Part shown: positions 34,761 through 45,639 of the stretch, piece after piece
Layout: every line of letters starts with the position of its first letter
How positions within the stretch are numbered: the stretch's first letter is position 1
Assembly (NCBI GenBank): GCA_963383645.1
Contig: OY726563.1
Coordinates: forward strand, 35,866,331-35,930,330
DNA length: 64,000 nt
Reading direction: 5' to 3'
From: Muscardinus avellanarius
Taxonomy: Eukaryota; Chordata; Mammalia; Rodentia; Gliridae
The notes under the pieces: generated by a model
The model's input: only the letters and a program-made list of their open reading frames with translations
What the model was told of the DNA's origin: nothing
Databases searched by the model: none
Translations under genes and position numbers: made by a program

Positions 34761-34794
34761 AAATCCAGACATACCTATTCATTATAACTGAGTT

Positions 34795-34925
34795 CTGGGC
34801 CCTCTTCCCAGAATTTCTAATTCTGTAGGTCTTGGGGAGGAGCTGAGATTTGACATTTTTAACAGGTTCCAAATGATGCTGAGGCTGTTTCTGTGGGGAT
34901 CATACTTTGAGAACTGCTGAACTCT
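34795..34925 (+). mobile_element. MER5-like DNA transposon remnant
   Basis: 'aattctgtaggtcttgggga', 'tttttaacaggttccaaatg' and 'catactttgagaactgctg' match MER5A in sense. Confidence 0.7.
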
Positions 34926-34999
34926 AGGAAGATGGGTATTTCAGTAAGCATTCTCACTGCTTTGATCTAAATATCCAACACAAAAAATTTAGAGGAAGA

Positions 35000-35365
35000 A
35001 AGATGTACTAGAGTTCATAGTTTCAGAGATTTCAACCCATAGGTTCAGCTTGGAAGCATAAATGGCAGCAGTGGTGGCAGGGTGCATGGAGGAAAGCTGC
35101 TCTCACATCATGAAGGCTGGGAACAGAAAGAGCACAGGGAAGGGGGTGAGGTGCATACATAATCTCCAAGGTCACATCCCCAGTGACCTACCTCTTCCAA
35201 CCATACCGTACTGATATTACCACTCAATAAATCCATTCAAATAACTCACTGATGAGAGAAGAACTCTCATAATTCAATTTCTTCACCTCTTAACATTTTT
35301 TCATTGCCAATACCTGAGCTTTTTCAGAGGACAGTCTATATCCAAACCATAACAATGGGAAATTG
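35000..35365 (-). mobile_element. MaLR-like solo LTR, antisense
   Basis: 'gtttcagagatttcaaccca', 'ggaaagctgctctcacatca', 'cagtgacctacctcttccaa' and 'atatccaaaccataacaa' match, in reverse, the family at 21096-21452. Confidence 0.6.
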
Positions 35366-35617
35366 GTTTTAATCCTTGTTTGGGTACAAATTACTTGGGT
35401 GAGTTTAAGTAAGTAATAAGTTTTCTATTCCTCAATATATTTTTCTGAAATGTAAGATCAGTGTCATCGGTTTACCCTACCTTGTAGAGTTGTTGGGAGG
35501 AGCCAATTGAATAATGCAAATAAAAGTCCTTTTTGGAAATGAAAACTAATAAATACTTGTGTGAAACTGTTAAATATTTTCAGAGGTTCTAAGAGGAAAG
35601 AATGATACAAAAAATGT

Positions 35618-36095
35618 TTGCTCAAGGAAACTGTGGGATATGTACACAATGGAATTTTACTCAGCCATAAAGAAAAACACAAATACACCATTTACAGGGA
35701 AATAGATGGAACTGGAGGACATTATGTTAAGTGAGATTAGTCAGTCACAAAAAAGAAATCTGATGCTTTCCCTAATATGTAAAGGTTAGGGAGAAATGGG
35801 TGACAGGAAGAACTTAGATGAAGAAGGAGATCCTATAGAGGAGCAAATAAAGTGACCTGAGGGGATGGGAGGGGGGAAGAAGGAAACTCTCTAAAGCTCG
35901 TGATGTACTTAAACAAACATATCAAAGTCAATCACTAAGCCAAGCATGGGAAGGAGGGATGGGGTGGGAATGGCATGGGGATAGGGTATGGGATAGTTGG
36001 ATGATGTGTGCATGTATGTCTCCACAAGTCTTTTATCCTGTTAAGATGTATGACTAAAATGCACCGATAAATTTTTTTTAAAAAATACCATGGCT
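35618..36095 (+). mobile_element. LINE-1 3' end and 3'UTR
   Basis: 'ggaattttactcagccataa', 'aatagatggaactggagg', 'gttaagtgagattagtcagt', then G-rich 3'UTR and 'aatgcaccgataaa' terminus. Same subfamily as 39815-40178 and the tail of the composite at 47825-48165. Confidence 0.92.
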
Positions 36096-37181
36096 CACAT
36101 ATGATATTTGCAATTTTACTTCATGTTTTCCCCTTTTCTACTCCTATTACACATCAATCATTGTCTTTTGGTTATTATCAAGCAGTTGATAAGTGATTGG
36201 TGAATCATTAAACTCTTTGGCCTTGCATCTCTAGTTTTGCTTATTCCCACCCATGATTTCTGGGCAGCCCTCTTTTTTCTCTAAGATCTTCTTGCAGAAA
36301 TATTTCACAGGGAATGGAGTGACACTGAGTTTCAAGATATTGGCTCTTTTTCCTAAACAAATACTCTTATCACTAGGGGACAATCCTACCTTAGGCGATG
36401 ACATACTAGTTGATATAAATAAAGGTGTTCCTATTAGGCTCTTTCAGCTATTCAGTTTCCTACCTATAAATCAGTGAAAGATGCAATTTGAACTTGCTTG
36501 CTTAGAAAGGCACAAAAGCAGAGAGAATGGGTTGCACTTGACCACAAGATATTAAAGGACAGGCTTACTGTCAAAGCCAGACCACCAGGTTTACTTGATC
36601 TATTGGTTTTAAACTGAAGGCACACTGGAAAAATGAATGATCACATTGGGCCCACAGCTAATAAAGAAAAATTTTAGCATTTTTTATTTGTAGAAAATAC
36701 AATAATGGGATGGGTTTTTGCTATAGCAGTCATTTCTTTCATTTGAATGCTAATTACATTCTCAGTTATGAATTAATTATAACTTCTATTGACTATGTTG
36801 ATATTATTTAGAAATATTATCTCACAGATCAGATGAAAAGTTTTGCCTGTGTATGAAAGGCTCGAGTTAGTTATTCTGCATTAGGCATTAATATTCCTTG
36901 GTGTAAGCTTCATAAAACATTAAAACCAAATTAAACTCAGAAAGGGACCAGCCTAGCTGATTTATTTATTTAAAGCTAAAGTAGTAGATGTCCCCTTTCT
37001 TTTTGTATGTGTAGATAAAGACATGTCTTCCACATGCTTCCTGACTATTTAGATCATTTTTAGAGATCCACATAAAATGATTATCTTCAAATCTAAAACA
37101 GGATATCTTAAACCCTTAAGTATTTGGGCAAAGGGAGTAATTTTGCATGAACATGCTTTGTCTAAAGATATGTTTTGAGTA

Positions 37182-37186
<5 letters not shown>
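36096..37186. other. 1.1-kb stretch, no gene
   Basis: Repeat-poor. A 74-aa plus frame at 36253-36477 has no recognised relatives. Confidence 0.45.

Positions 37187-37272
<86 letters not shown>
37187..37272. repeat. (GT)n(GA)n compound microsatellite
   Basis: About 15 GT units then about 27 GA units, uninterrupted. It gives alternating Ser/Leu-type frames that are not genes. Confidence 0.97.
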
Positions 37273-37275
<3 letters not shown>

Positions 37276-37755
37276 CAGAGATCTTCCCAAATAGGAAGAA
37301 GGCTACAAGTAAATGAGAATTCAGTTTCTGTTACAGATCTTGTTAAAAAATCTAGAGTGTTTTAAAGTACTCCATTGCTCCTTCTTGCTTCCTCTCCTAG
37401 GGACTGAAGTCTAGTGTGGAGCAGCCTAACTAAAATGTAAAGAAATTCATGATGATAAGTAACCCTGAGTCATCTTCTAGAAGAGAGGCAATCTTAGAAT
37501 TCAGCTTTTATTTTTATCATTCCTTTATGGACCAAAGAGACTCCTGTTCTGCAAGATTAGTTAGAAATAATCTACATTATAACAACTGGATGACATTTCA
37601 TTAGTGTGAATAGGCAAACAATAAACAAAAGTGTAGGCATAATTTGAGTACATGTTATCAAGGGCCAAGAAGAGAATTAAAGCATAGTAAGAGAGATAGG
37701 CAAATATGCAGAATGGAGGTATAATTTCTGTTTTATTTTCATAAGGTTGGAGAAT
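37273..37755. other. No gene; unassigned sequence
   Basis: Nothing recognised. Confidence 0.45.
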
Positions 37756-38345
37756 GCCTTACATATGAGGAGGGAAAAGAGCCTTCCAGAACAATATATG
37801 AGGTGGGAGTGTTCTTGGCATGAATGAAAGTAGTAAGGAGATCAGAGAGGATAGAGAGAAGTGATTAAGGGGAAGGTGAAAAGAGGTGAGATCAGAGAAA
37901 GAGAAATAGAGATCATTTAGGGTCTTGTATGCAATTGTAAAGACTTTGGCTTTTAGAGTAAGCTAGGAAGCCATTAGAAGGAATTAAATGGATAAAGGAG
38001 ATGACCTATTTCAGTTTAAATGCATCATTTTGAATGCTGTATATAGAAGAGAGAAAGAGTGAGGAGGACAAAGGCAGAAGTGGGCAGATCCATTAGGAGC
38101 TTTGATAATAATGGAGGAGAGACAGAATACTGGATTGAATCAAGGTAGTGGTGATGAAGGTGAAGAGAAGTGATCTGATTCTAGACATGCTTTGGAGGCA
38201 GAGCTGTACCTGCTGATGGGATGGATGTAGAATATGACAGCAAGAGAGATGACAGGCTGATGCCAAGATTTTTGGCCTGAGAAGATGGAGTCTATATTGA
38301 AATGCTGAAGATGAGATGGGTAGATTGGAGTGTCTATGTAAGACA
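37756..38345 (-). mobile_element. L2 3' region, antisense
   Basis: 'gggtcttgtatgcaattgta', 'aagccattagaaggaattaa', 'gaagagaagtgatctgattc' and 'gccaagatttttggcctgag' follow the reverse complement of the L2 3' region in order. Confidence 0.65.
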
Positions 38346-38369
38346 ACGTGAAAAACATCCTGTGCCAAA

Positions 38370-38730
38370 CATTCTTCTTAGGAGGCTAACATATCCAAAT
38401 GGCTACCTGACATTCTCCTTGGATGTCACATAGCCCCCATGTGTAGCATGTCCTTGTGAAAATGAGACTTTGACTCTCCTATTTACACCTCTTGTTGCCT
38501 GGGCTGCCCCATTTCAGTCACATTGCCACATTATTCAAGGTTATCAAGTTAGGGATTTGAGCATTAATATTCTTGATTCTTCCCACTTTGTCACTTGTCT
38601 ACATCCAGTCCATCTACAAATCTTGTTTTTACTTCCAAAATATCCTTGGTAGATTATCTGCTTCTTTCCATTCATAGCCATCATTCTGATTCAGAGGTTT
38701 ACCTAAACCAAGATCATAGCTTCATTTAAA
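38370..38730 (+). mobile_element. L2 3' region, sense
   Basis: 'tccttggatgtcacatagcc', 'ttgattcttcccactttgtc', 'cagtccatctacaaatcttg' and 'tacttccaaaatatcc' follow the L2 consensus in sense. Opposite orientation to the preceding L2. Confidence 0.6.
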
Positions 38731-38744
38731 AATATTTATGTTGA

Positions 38745-38935
38745 TAAATTACTTTTTATTTTACTTTATTGGCAAAGTCCTTTTAGCATAATTATAGATC
38801 ATAGTGAGATTCAAAGTGATACAAAAATACATGCACACAGCACTTGGTGTTTGCAAACATATCCCACCCTGCTACTTCTTCCATCCTCCATTCTTATCCA
38901 GCTTTCATGCTTCTTAGCCATTCTTTATATAATAA
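38745..38935 (-). mobile_element. LINE-1 3'UTR fragment, antisense
   Basis: 'actttttattttactttatt', 'gtgatacaaaaatacatgca' and pyrimidine-rich end resemble antisense L1 3' ends. Confidence 0.5.
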
Positions 38936-38949
38936 AAAGAAGTAAAATG

Positions 38950-39151
38950 TGTGTAATGTGTGTGTGTGTGCATGCATGTGTGTGTGTGTTACTAGTGTGT
39001 GTTACCTCCAAGCTACACCACCAGTCCCTTTTAGTTTTTATTTTGTAATAAGATCTCACTAAGTTGCTGATACTGGCCATGGACCTATGATCTTCCAATC
39101 TCAATCTCCCAAGTACTGGGATTACAGTTGCACACTACCACACCTTGCTTC
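38950..39151 (-). mobile_element. B1-dID-type SINE with (GT)n at its tail side
   Basis: GT/GC-rich run at 38950-38998, then part of the ID-like half and a B1-like half to 'ctaccacaccttgct'. The ID-like half is truncated. Confidence 0.8.
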
Positions 39152-39164
39152 AGTACCCTCTTCT

Positions 39165-39420
39165 TTAGAAAACTTTTTCTCTGCCCTTTTTAAAATCCTT
39201 CAAATCACAAGCCCTCTCTATCCACTGCCCTGCTTTATTTTTCTCTTGGTATTCATCACTATTTGTTACTATCTTATTCCACTATGTATTTGCATGTGTA
39301 TTATTTGTTTCTACTTCTAGACTGACTGTAAGTCCCAGGAAGGCAGAGATTATATCTGATTTATATGCTTATCTATACATGATATGTACTACAGCTCTTT
39401 TTCATTGGAAATGTTCATTT
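39165..39420 (+). mobile_element. L2 3' end, continuation
   Basis: 'ccctgctttatttttctctt', 'gactgtaagtcccaggaagg' and 'cagagattatatctgattta' are the L2 3' end. Probably one element with 38370-38730, interrupted by the L1 and SINE. Confidence 0.6.
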
Positions 39421-39814
39421 TGCTTATGTTATATGCTGGGCAATAAATGTGATACAATATCATATCACATATTAAGTTTCCCTTGATTCAATTATTTAAA
39501 AATTATAAGTGCTATGGTCATGATTCTGAGATTGCTATAAGGCAGAAAAACCTCCAATATCTAGGATAAAATCTGTCAGACTAGATTTCCTAATGACTTT
39601 GTGACCAAATGAGAACGGACAATATAGTGTTTAGATATGTTACCTTAATGCTAAAAGCCTCTTTAGAAAGAAATTACACTTATCTTTAGATTATGTCTCC
39701 CCACTGTATGTATGTGTGTGTGCATGCATATGTGTGTGTGCTTGTATGTGTGGTGTTAAATGTCTTTGTTAAATTTAGTAACAGTGATAATACAGTTCCT
39801 TTAAAATACCCTTA
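39421..39814. other. No gene; unassigned sequence
   Basis: Includes an imperfect TG-rich patch at 39708-39755. Confidence 0.45.
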
Positions 39815-40180
39815 ACTATTATGCTAAGTGAGATAAGTCAGTTACAAAAAAGAAGATATCTGATGCTTTCCCTCATAAGAAAAATCTATGAAGAAATGGA
39901 TAACAGGAGGAACTCTAGATGAAGAAGGAGATCCTATAGAGGAGCAAATAAGGTGACCTCACTGAGGGGATGGGAAGGGGGAAGAGGGAAACTCTTTAAA
40001 GCACATGATGTACTTAAACAAACATATCAAAGTCAATCACTAAGCCAAGCATAGGAAGGAGGGATGGGGAGGGAATGGGGTGGGGACCGGGTAAGGGCTA
40101 ATTAGGTGATGTGTGTATGTATGTCCCACCATCTTTTACCCCATTAAGATGTATGACTACAATGCACCAATAAAAAAATT
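39815..40180 (+). mobile_element. LINE-1 3'UTR
   Basis: 'ttatgctaagtgagataagt' then 3'UTR to 'aatgcaccaataaaaaaatt'. Nearly the same sequence as 35705-36090. Confidence 0.92.
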
Positions 40181-40326
40181 AAATTCCCTTAACTGGCAAC
40201 ATTAATAGTTGGTAATTCTTACCATTAATTTCCTTTTGTTGACTTTTCTGCTTAAGACAGGCAATTCTGGAATCCACAATTTGAAACAATGCAAGCTGAG
40301 TAAGGTGCAATTACATCTAGAACCTA

Positions 40327-40366
<40 letters not shown>
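40327..40366. repeat. (AAT)n microsatellite
   Basis: About 13 AAT units. Confidence 0.95.
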
Positions 40367-40489
40367 CAAAGGAAAAATTAGCAAACAAAATTAAGTCTGA
40401 TCTGAGGGACGGTACTGGAGAAATATAATGTCTTATGTGAGTATTTAGAGGGTAGAATAGCCATGTTTGAGTACTAGACCAAGAAAGTC

Positions 40490-40870
40490 TTTATGAAGTC
40501 TGAATTTTCAAATAGGCATAAAAACAGGAGATTTTGGGAATTCCTTGGAGAAAATATTTTAGGCAGAAGAAACACAGGAAAAAATGAAGGAAGTTCAGGA
40601 AGTATGATTTGAATTAGAAAAACCAGCATCCATAAGTTTAGTTTAGTTGAAAGTTAAGGGTTACTTACTGAAAAGTACAGAGGATGAATGGAAGAAATGT
40701 GAATTGGTGTTTAATTGCTAAGGGCATTGCTTTGAGGAGTTTAGACATACCCTCTCATTTTGTTTGCAATAGGCCTACAAAATAATAAGCCATTGGAAGT
40801 TTTCTTGAGAAAGGTAACATCATCTGCACTGAGATTTAATAAATCAGTTTGGAATTCAAGGCATAAAATG
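40490..40870 (-). mobile_element. L2-like fragment, antisense
   Basis: 'ggcagaagaaacacaggaaa', 'agccattggaagttttcttg' and 'ggtaacatcatctgcact' resemble reversed L2. Confidence 0.5.
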
Positions 40871-40874
40871 CATA

Positions 40875-41255
40875 GTTTAATGGTTTTGAGACATGGCAAC
40901 AAAATCTTTGACATTCCTTTTATCAGAAGGTGAAGTTTCTGTTCGAAAACTGACAACATGATATCATGAAAAGCCATGGGGCTCCCTCCATGTTTGCTCT
41001 TGGGTCCTGGATACATTATTTAAGAAATCTAGGCATCATGAGGCTACTGTGCTCTTAGGAAACTTAAATTCCATGAAGAGGCTATTGGTGGGCTCTCTGG
41101 CCACCAGTCCCAATAGAACCCAGTATTTGAGACATTTCAGCCTGGTTGCCAACCTGGTAAGTCACTAAGAGGATTCTAACCCCCAAATGTTACATCACAT
41201 TCAGACTTCAGGTTTACCCTGCTGAGACATCACAAAGTAGATAAGAGTTATCCCT
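40875..41255 (+). mobile_element. MLT1-like LTR remnant
   Basis: 'tggcaacaaaatctttgaca', 'catgaggctactgtgctctt' and 'tgccaacctggtaagtcact' recall MLT1-type MaLR LTRs. Weak match. Confidence 0.35.
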
Positions 41256-41267
41256 ACTGTTCCCTTT

Positions 41268-41610
41268 CTTTTTTTTAATTTATTTTTTATTGGTGCAATG
41301 TATTCATACATCATAGTGGTATAAAGAAAATACTTTTGTAGACATACATGCACATCTCGCCCAGTTAGCCCCTACCACGATCCCCACCCCATTCCCTCCC
41401 CATCCCTCCTTCCCATGCTTGGCTTACTGGTTGACATCTAGTATTATAGCAATTTATACAATATTAACATTGATAATCTCACATAACAGTTTCATTTGTC
41501 TGGTACCAAACTTTTGATGACTTAAAGATAACATTTCAATATTTCTTTTTGCTTTCTTTCTTACCAGAGAATATTTTTTCTTTTTTTTTTTAGGTGAAAC
41601 TATCATACAT
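41268..41610 (-). mobile_element. LINE-1 3'UTR, antisense
   Basis: 'ttttattggtgcaatgtatt', 'cccattccctccccatccct' and 'cttaccagagaatatttttt' give the complement of the 35618/39815/47825 L1 subfamily. It shares its right-hand junction with 49721-50040 and 50470-50790. Confidence 0.9.
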
Positions 41611-42077
41611 TTATTTATTTATTTCAAATCTGATCCATAGACTCTTTGTGATAATAGAATGTTTGCATTATACTAACTTGTTATACAGAAATAGATACTT
41701 GGAACAGAAGAGAATGAAGCAAGAATTGAGAATCAGAGACCATTTTGGAGGTTCTAGAGGTGGAATATGTATAAGAGATATCTTCACCTCTCTGGTTTCT
41801 AGTTCAGAAATTGTGAAAACAGGAAGAAATTGAAATCCATGAGTTATTGTACAAGGCTTGATTTAATTGAGCCTTATTGAATTTACTGGAGATTGAAGTT
41901 TCATTAGTTCTTTGAAGCATATGGGCTAGATGAGAATGGTGAATAAATTGACTGCAACTATCTTTGTGGCTTTTTGACAGGGATAGATCACATTGCAAAT
42001 AACATCAAAATTTTAGACACTGTTTACAAAGTTAATAATGATTTAAAGGTAAAATAATTATTTAAATGTAAAAGAAA
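41611..42077. other. No gene; unassigned sequence
   Basis: A 79-aa plus frame (41594-41833) starts in the L1 flank and has no recognised relatives. Confidence 0.45.
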
Positions 42078-42262
42078 GGCTAGGCAAGGTGGTACATGCC
42101 TGTAACCACTGCTAAGGGGCAGTGGGCTAAGTTAGAAGAATCAGAAATTTGAGGCTAACCTGGGCTATTTAGCAAGATACTGTTTCAAATTAAAATAAAA
42201 AGTGCTAGGGAGGTAGCTTAGTGATAGAGCACCCCTGGGTCCAATCCCCACTACTGAAAAAA
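42078..42262 (+). mobile_element. B1-dID-type dimeric SINE, diverged
   Basis: Sense dimer 'aggctaggcaaggtggtaca' to 'ccaatccccactactg'. Confidence 0.85.
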
Positions 42263-42534
42263 AAATGAAATAAGGTATTTGTCTAAAACTGACACAGAAC
42301 TAAATATCTAGAAGATACAAACAATTCCAGCAAATAAATAGGAAAGGACATTAATCCTAATAGAAAATAAGAAAGGACAATAATCTGTTAGAGAAAGTAC
42401 ATAAGAAAATTTACAGAATAAGAAACCCTAAAGCCAAGAAGCATATTGTAAATATGTTCAAAATCAAAGGCAACTAAAAATTCATGTTAAACAATAACAA
42501 TAATCTACTTTACAATTAACAAACAAAAATGTAT

Positions 42535-43190
42535 CAACTTGCTAATGTGTTGTTCTGGATGTGAGAATGTATTGCTGGTAGGACTGAGGACCAGAACAGC
42601 CAATCTGTTTTCAGAACAATTTGGTACTACTTAGATAAAGTATCTTAAGCTAAGTACATTCTGGCCTGGCATTTTTTATTTTTTTACTTATGATTGATCT
42701 GGAAGAAATTTTCACACAGCTCCATAAGGAAACTATATGAGGTTACTCATTACAGTATTAAAGGCATAATAATTTGGTGGCTAACTGGATGGCCAAAGCT
42801 GGGAGAATGGAGAAATGAAATGTAGTAGACACTCAACATGGAATACTATGCAATAAATAGAAGCAAGGACTTAGAACATAGTGCAAAATAAAAAACAAGA
42901 AAAGAATGAGATGCATAACTAAATATTGGTTTCATAGGTTAAACTTTCAGCAAGAGAAAATAATGATGCACATTTTACATGAGCACATATTAATAATGAA
43001 GAAAACAGTTGCTAATAGGTGGGTATTGGGAATTAGTAAGAGATGAAGAGGAAATAATTAAGTAAAATAAATAAAAGAGGAACGCTGCACAAACCAGCGT
43101 TGGATGATGTGCCATGAATGGAAAGGTGTGATAAGTGCAAACTTCTGTACCTGAGATCCAAAGACCATAAATACAAAACAATAAACTCAG
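42535..43190 (+). mobile_element. Ancient L1 ORF2 3' fragment
   Basis: 'tgctggtaggactgaggacc', 'aacatggaatactatgcaat' and 'tggaagaaattttcacaca' style blocks fit an old L1M ORF2 end. Right edge uncertain. Confidence 0.45.
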
Positions 43191-43195
43191 AGAAA

Positions 43196-43718
43196 AGCTT
43201 TTATAGTTATTGATTATTCTAAAGTGTTTATAATTTCTCCCAGAATTAGGTATTTTGTCCTCTCTGTATTTCTATGTGGACATATACAATTAAATCAGAC
43301 TACTGGGTGTAGATTACTTATGTGATACATATTTCCATCAGGAAATTTCGCAGGAGCTCATTTGGCAAGCATATAATTCTGTACCTTGATTCAAGTGACT
43401 TAAAATTTCCCCTTGATTATAAAAATAATACATATTCATTGTGAAACATTTAGAAAATACAAGGAAAAAGGTAAAAGCTACTGTAAAAATTAATCAAGAA
43501 GAAAATCATCTCTACTATAATCTCACCACCCAGAAATAATTACAGCTAATATTTGGATACATTTATTTCTAGTCTTTTTTTTTTCAAATATAAGTATGTT
43601 GATATGAGCCTTAGTATTAGATACATATATGCATATGCAAATATATATGCATATGCATATTTTTGCAATTATACTATATGTAAATTTCACTGTTGTTAGA
43701 ATTAAGTAGCATATCTTT
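43196..43718. mobile_element. Ancient interspersed repeat, family unsure
   Basis: 'ataatacatattcattgtga', 'aatctcaccacccagaaata' and 'tttatttctagtctttttt' are familiar from a common old mammalian repeat that I cannot name safely. It forms the insertion target of the composite element next door. Confidence 0.4.
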
Positions 43719-43750
43719 AAAAATCTTTGCTTAGAATTAATATACAAAAA

Positions 43751-44280
43751 CTTGGAGGATGGAAGATGGCAGCAGCTGCAGAATAAGCAGTTCTTGGGTA
43801 AGCCCTGGACACCAAGTTTTGATGTAATATCGGAACTGGACAGCTTAAGGAGACACTTTCAACCACAACTTCGTATCTAGAATACAGGAGAGGGAGTGGA
43901 TACCGGCAGAATTAGAAGCAAGGAGACAAGGAAGCGCTTGACACGCAAGAAAAGAGATCTTCGGAGAAACTTCCCAGAAGGGCTCAGAGAAGGGACCACT
44001 CCAGCCGCGCATGCTGGGGACTCTTATCAACCACACCTCTTAAGAAAAATGCACCAGGGATGGTGGAGGGAACCGGACAGTGCCGGGCAGGGAGCCAAGC
44101 TGAGGTACCTGGACTTTAGTGCAAAGGGTGGTCATGCTCTGCCCTTCTGCGCCGGGGCTGCGGCGTGCCCGGATCAGCAGACCCTGCACTGCACAGTGAG
44201 GCTGTGACCTCCGATTATGGAAGGGAGATAAAAATCATTGCTGCTCATTGCTATTGAATGCTCAATCTCACAACCTCCTC
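43751..44280 (+). promoter_or_regulatory. First L1-type 5' head
   Basis: Opens 'cttggaggatggaagatggc'. The 'aagatggc' block is the conserved YY1-type start of L1 5'UTRs, where the internal Pol II promoter lies. The body is GC-richer than its flanks (for example 'ctgcgccggggctgcggcgt' near 44149). Promoter role is inferred from L1 biology. Confidence 0.6.
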
Positions 44281-44283
44281 AAA

Positions 44284-44284
<1 letters not shown>

Positions 44285-44336
<52 letters not shown>

Positions 44337-44372
44337 CATACATACATACATACATACATACATACATACGTA
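44285..44372. repeat. (CA)n(TA)n(CATA)n compound microsatellite
   Basis: CA run, short TA run, CATA/CGTA units, separating the two L1-type heads. Confidence 0.95.
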
Positions 44373-44378
44373 CGTACA

Positions 44379-45275
44379 TCAGAGAGGGGCCAAGATGGCA
44401 GCGGCGGTAGCCAGGACTCAGGAGATGCAGACAAACACTATCCAATTCACTTGGAACTTTTGGAAATAAAATAAAATCCCCACAAAGGGGGACCGCCCCT
44501 GCTGCTAATGATTAAGAATTCTGTACATCTTATCATGTAAGGAAGGAACCCAAAGGACAACAAAGGGGAAGTGGGTGCTGACAGAACTGCTCAAGCAGAG
44601 TGGCAGAACTGCACAGGCGGAGCACCAGACCAGCGGGCGGCAGTGGCAGAGCGGCCCAGGCGGGGCAGCAGAGTGGTGCAGGTGGGGTGGCAGAGTGGTG
44701 CAGGTGGGGTGGCAGAGCGGCACAGGTGGAGCGGAGGGTGGAGCAGCAGTGGGCTGCGCCAGCAGAGCAAAGCAATGGTGGGGAAGCGCAGAGGCGTGGG
44801 CACTTGTGCTGGCAGCAGAGGTGGAGGCTATTATTTTGGAGAGACAGAGACCAGATTCAACCCACTTTGATCTTCTAAAGAAATTGCCCCAAAGGTAGAA
44901 TTTGGTGGGGCAGACAGATCCAGTTCAGTCCACCTTGAGCTTTTGAGGGAATCCTCCCAAAGTAGACTGACCACACCTGCCATACATGATCAAGAAGCAT
45001 GGAGATTACATTAAGTGGCAAAAGGGTATGGGAGGTATCAAAGGGAGACCCGCATAGCCAGGGTGGGACTAAATGTTGCGTGTTCTGGGAATCATCAGCC
45101 CTCATGATCACCACGCTCCTCTGCACAAAGTGGGAGGCTAGGGTCCATGTGGAACGGCAGAGCCTACTTTCTGAAAAGAAGCTATGGACCTCTGCCTCTG
45201 CAGGGAAGACAAAACTTATTGACACTAGGTATTAGGGGTCCCAGCTTTTGCAAAAGACATGTACTGCTTTTTCAT
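44379..45275 (+). promoter_or_regulatory. Second L1-type 5' head
   Basis: Opens 'gagaggggccaagatggcag' with 'cggcggtagccagg' following. Includes a G-rich 22-bp minisatellite at about 44626-44735 ('gcagagtggtgcaggtgggg'). The rest resembles L1 5'UTR; overlapping frames of 70-116 aa on both strands share no family and are taken as non-coding. Confidence 0.55.
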
Positions 45276-45279
45276 AGTA

Positions 45280-45286
45280 AAAAAAA

Positions 45287-45328
<42 letters not shown>
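45280..45328. repeat. (GAAA)n microsatellite
   Basis: A-run and about 11 AAAG units just before the SINE. Confidence 0.95.
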
Positions 45329-45329
<1 letters not shown>

Positions 45330-45458
45330 CCGGGTGTGGTGGCGCATGCTTGAAATCACCGCACTTGGGAGGCAGAGACAGGAGGATCACAGTGGTTCGA
45401 GGCCAGCCTTGCTGGCTTAAGACACCCTGTTTCTAAATAAATATATACTTATATATGA

Positions 45459-45510
<52 letters not shown>

Positions 45511-45572
45511 GTCTTCGAGAGTGTAGCTTGGAGATAGAGTGGTCTCCAGAAACCTCAATACCACCAAAATAA
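45329..45572 (+). mobile_element. B1-dID-type SINE with (GA)n in linker
   Basis: Sense B1-like half ('gccgggtgtggtggcgcatg') to 45440, linker carrying about 23 GA units (45463-45508), then the variant ID-like half ('gtcttcgagagtgtagcttg') and 'caataccaccaaaat' end. It inserted inside the composite. Confidence 0.92.
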
Positions 45573-45639
45573 AAAAAAAGAAAAATAGAAGAAAAAAAGG
45601 AACATCTGTAGATGACCTGCCCATAGTGACAGAGACCAG

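Noticed and set aside
37049..37365. Frames with long Ser-Leu, Cys-Val or Glu-Arg runs
   Set aside because: Direct translation of the (GT)n(GA)n microsatellite.
44505..44898. Overlapping 70-107-aa frames on both strands near a GC-rich block
   Set aside because: They overlap in several frames over a minisatellite and an L1-like 5'UTR; no domain or conserved start is seen.
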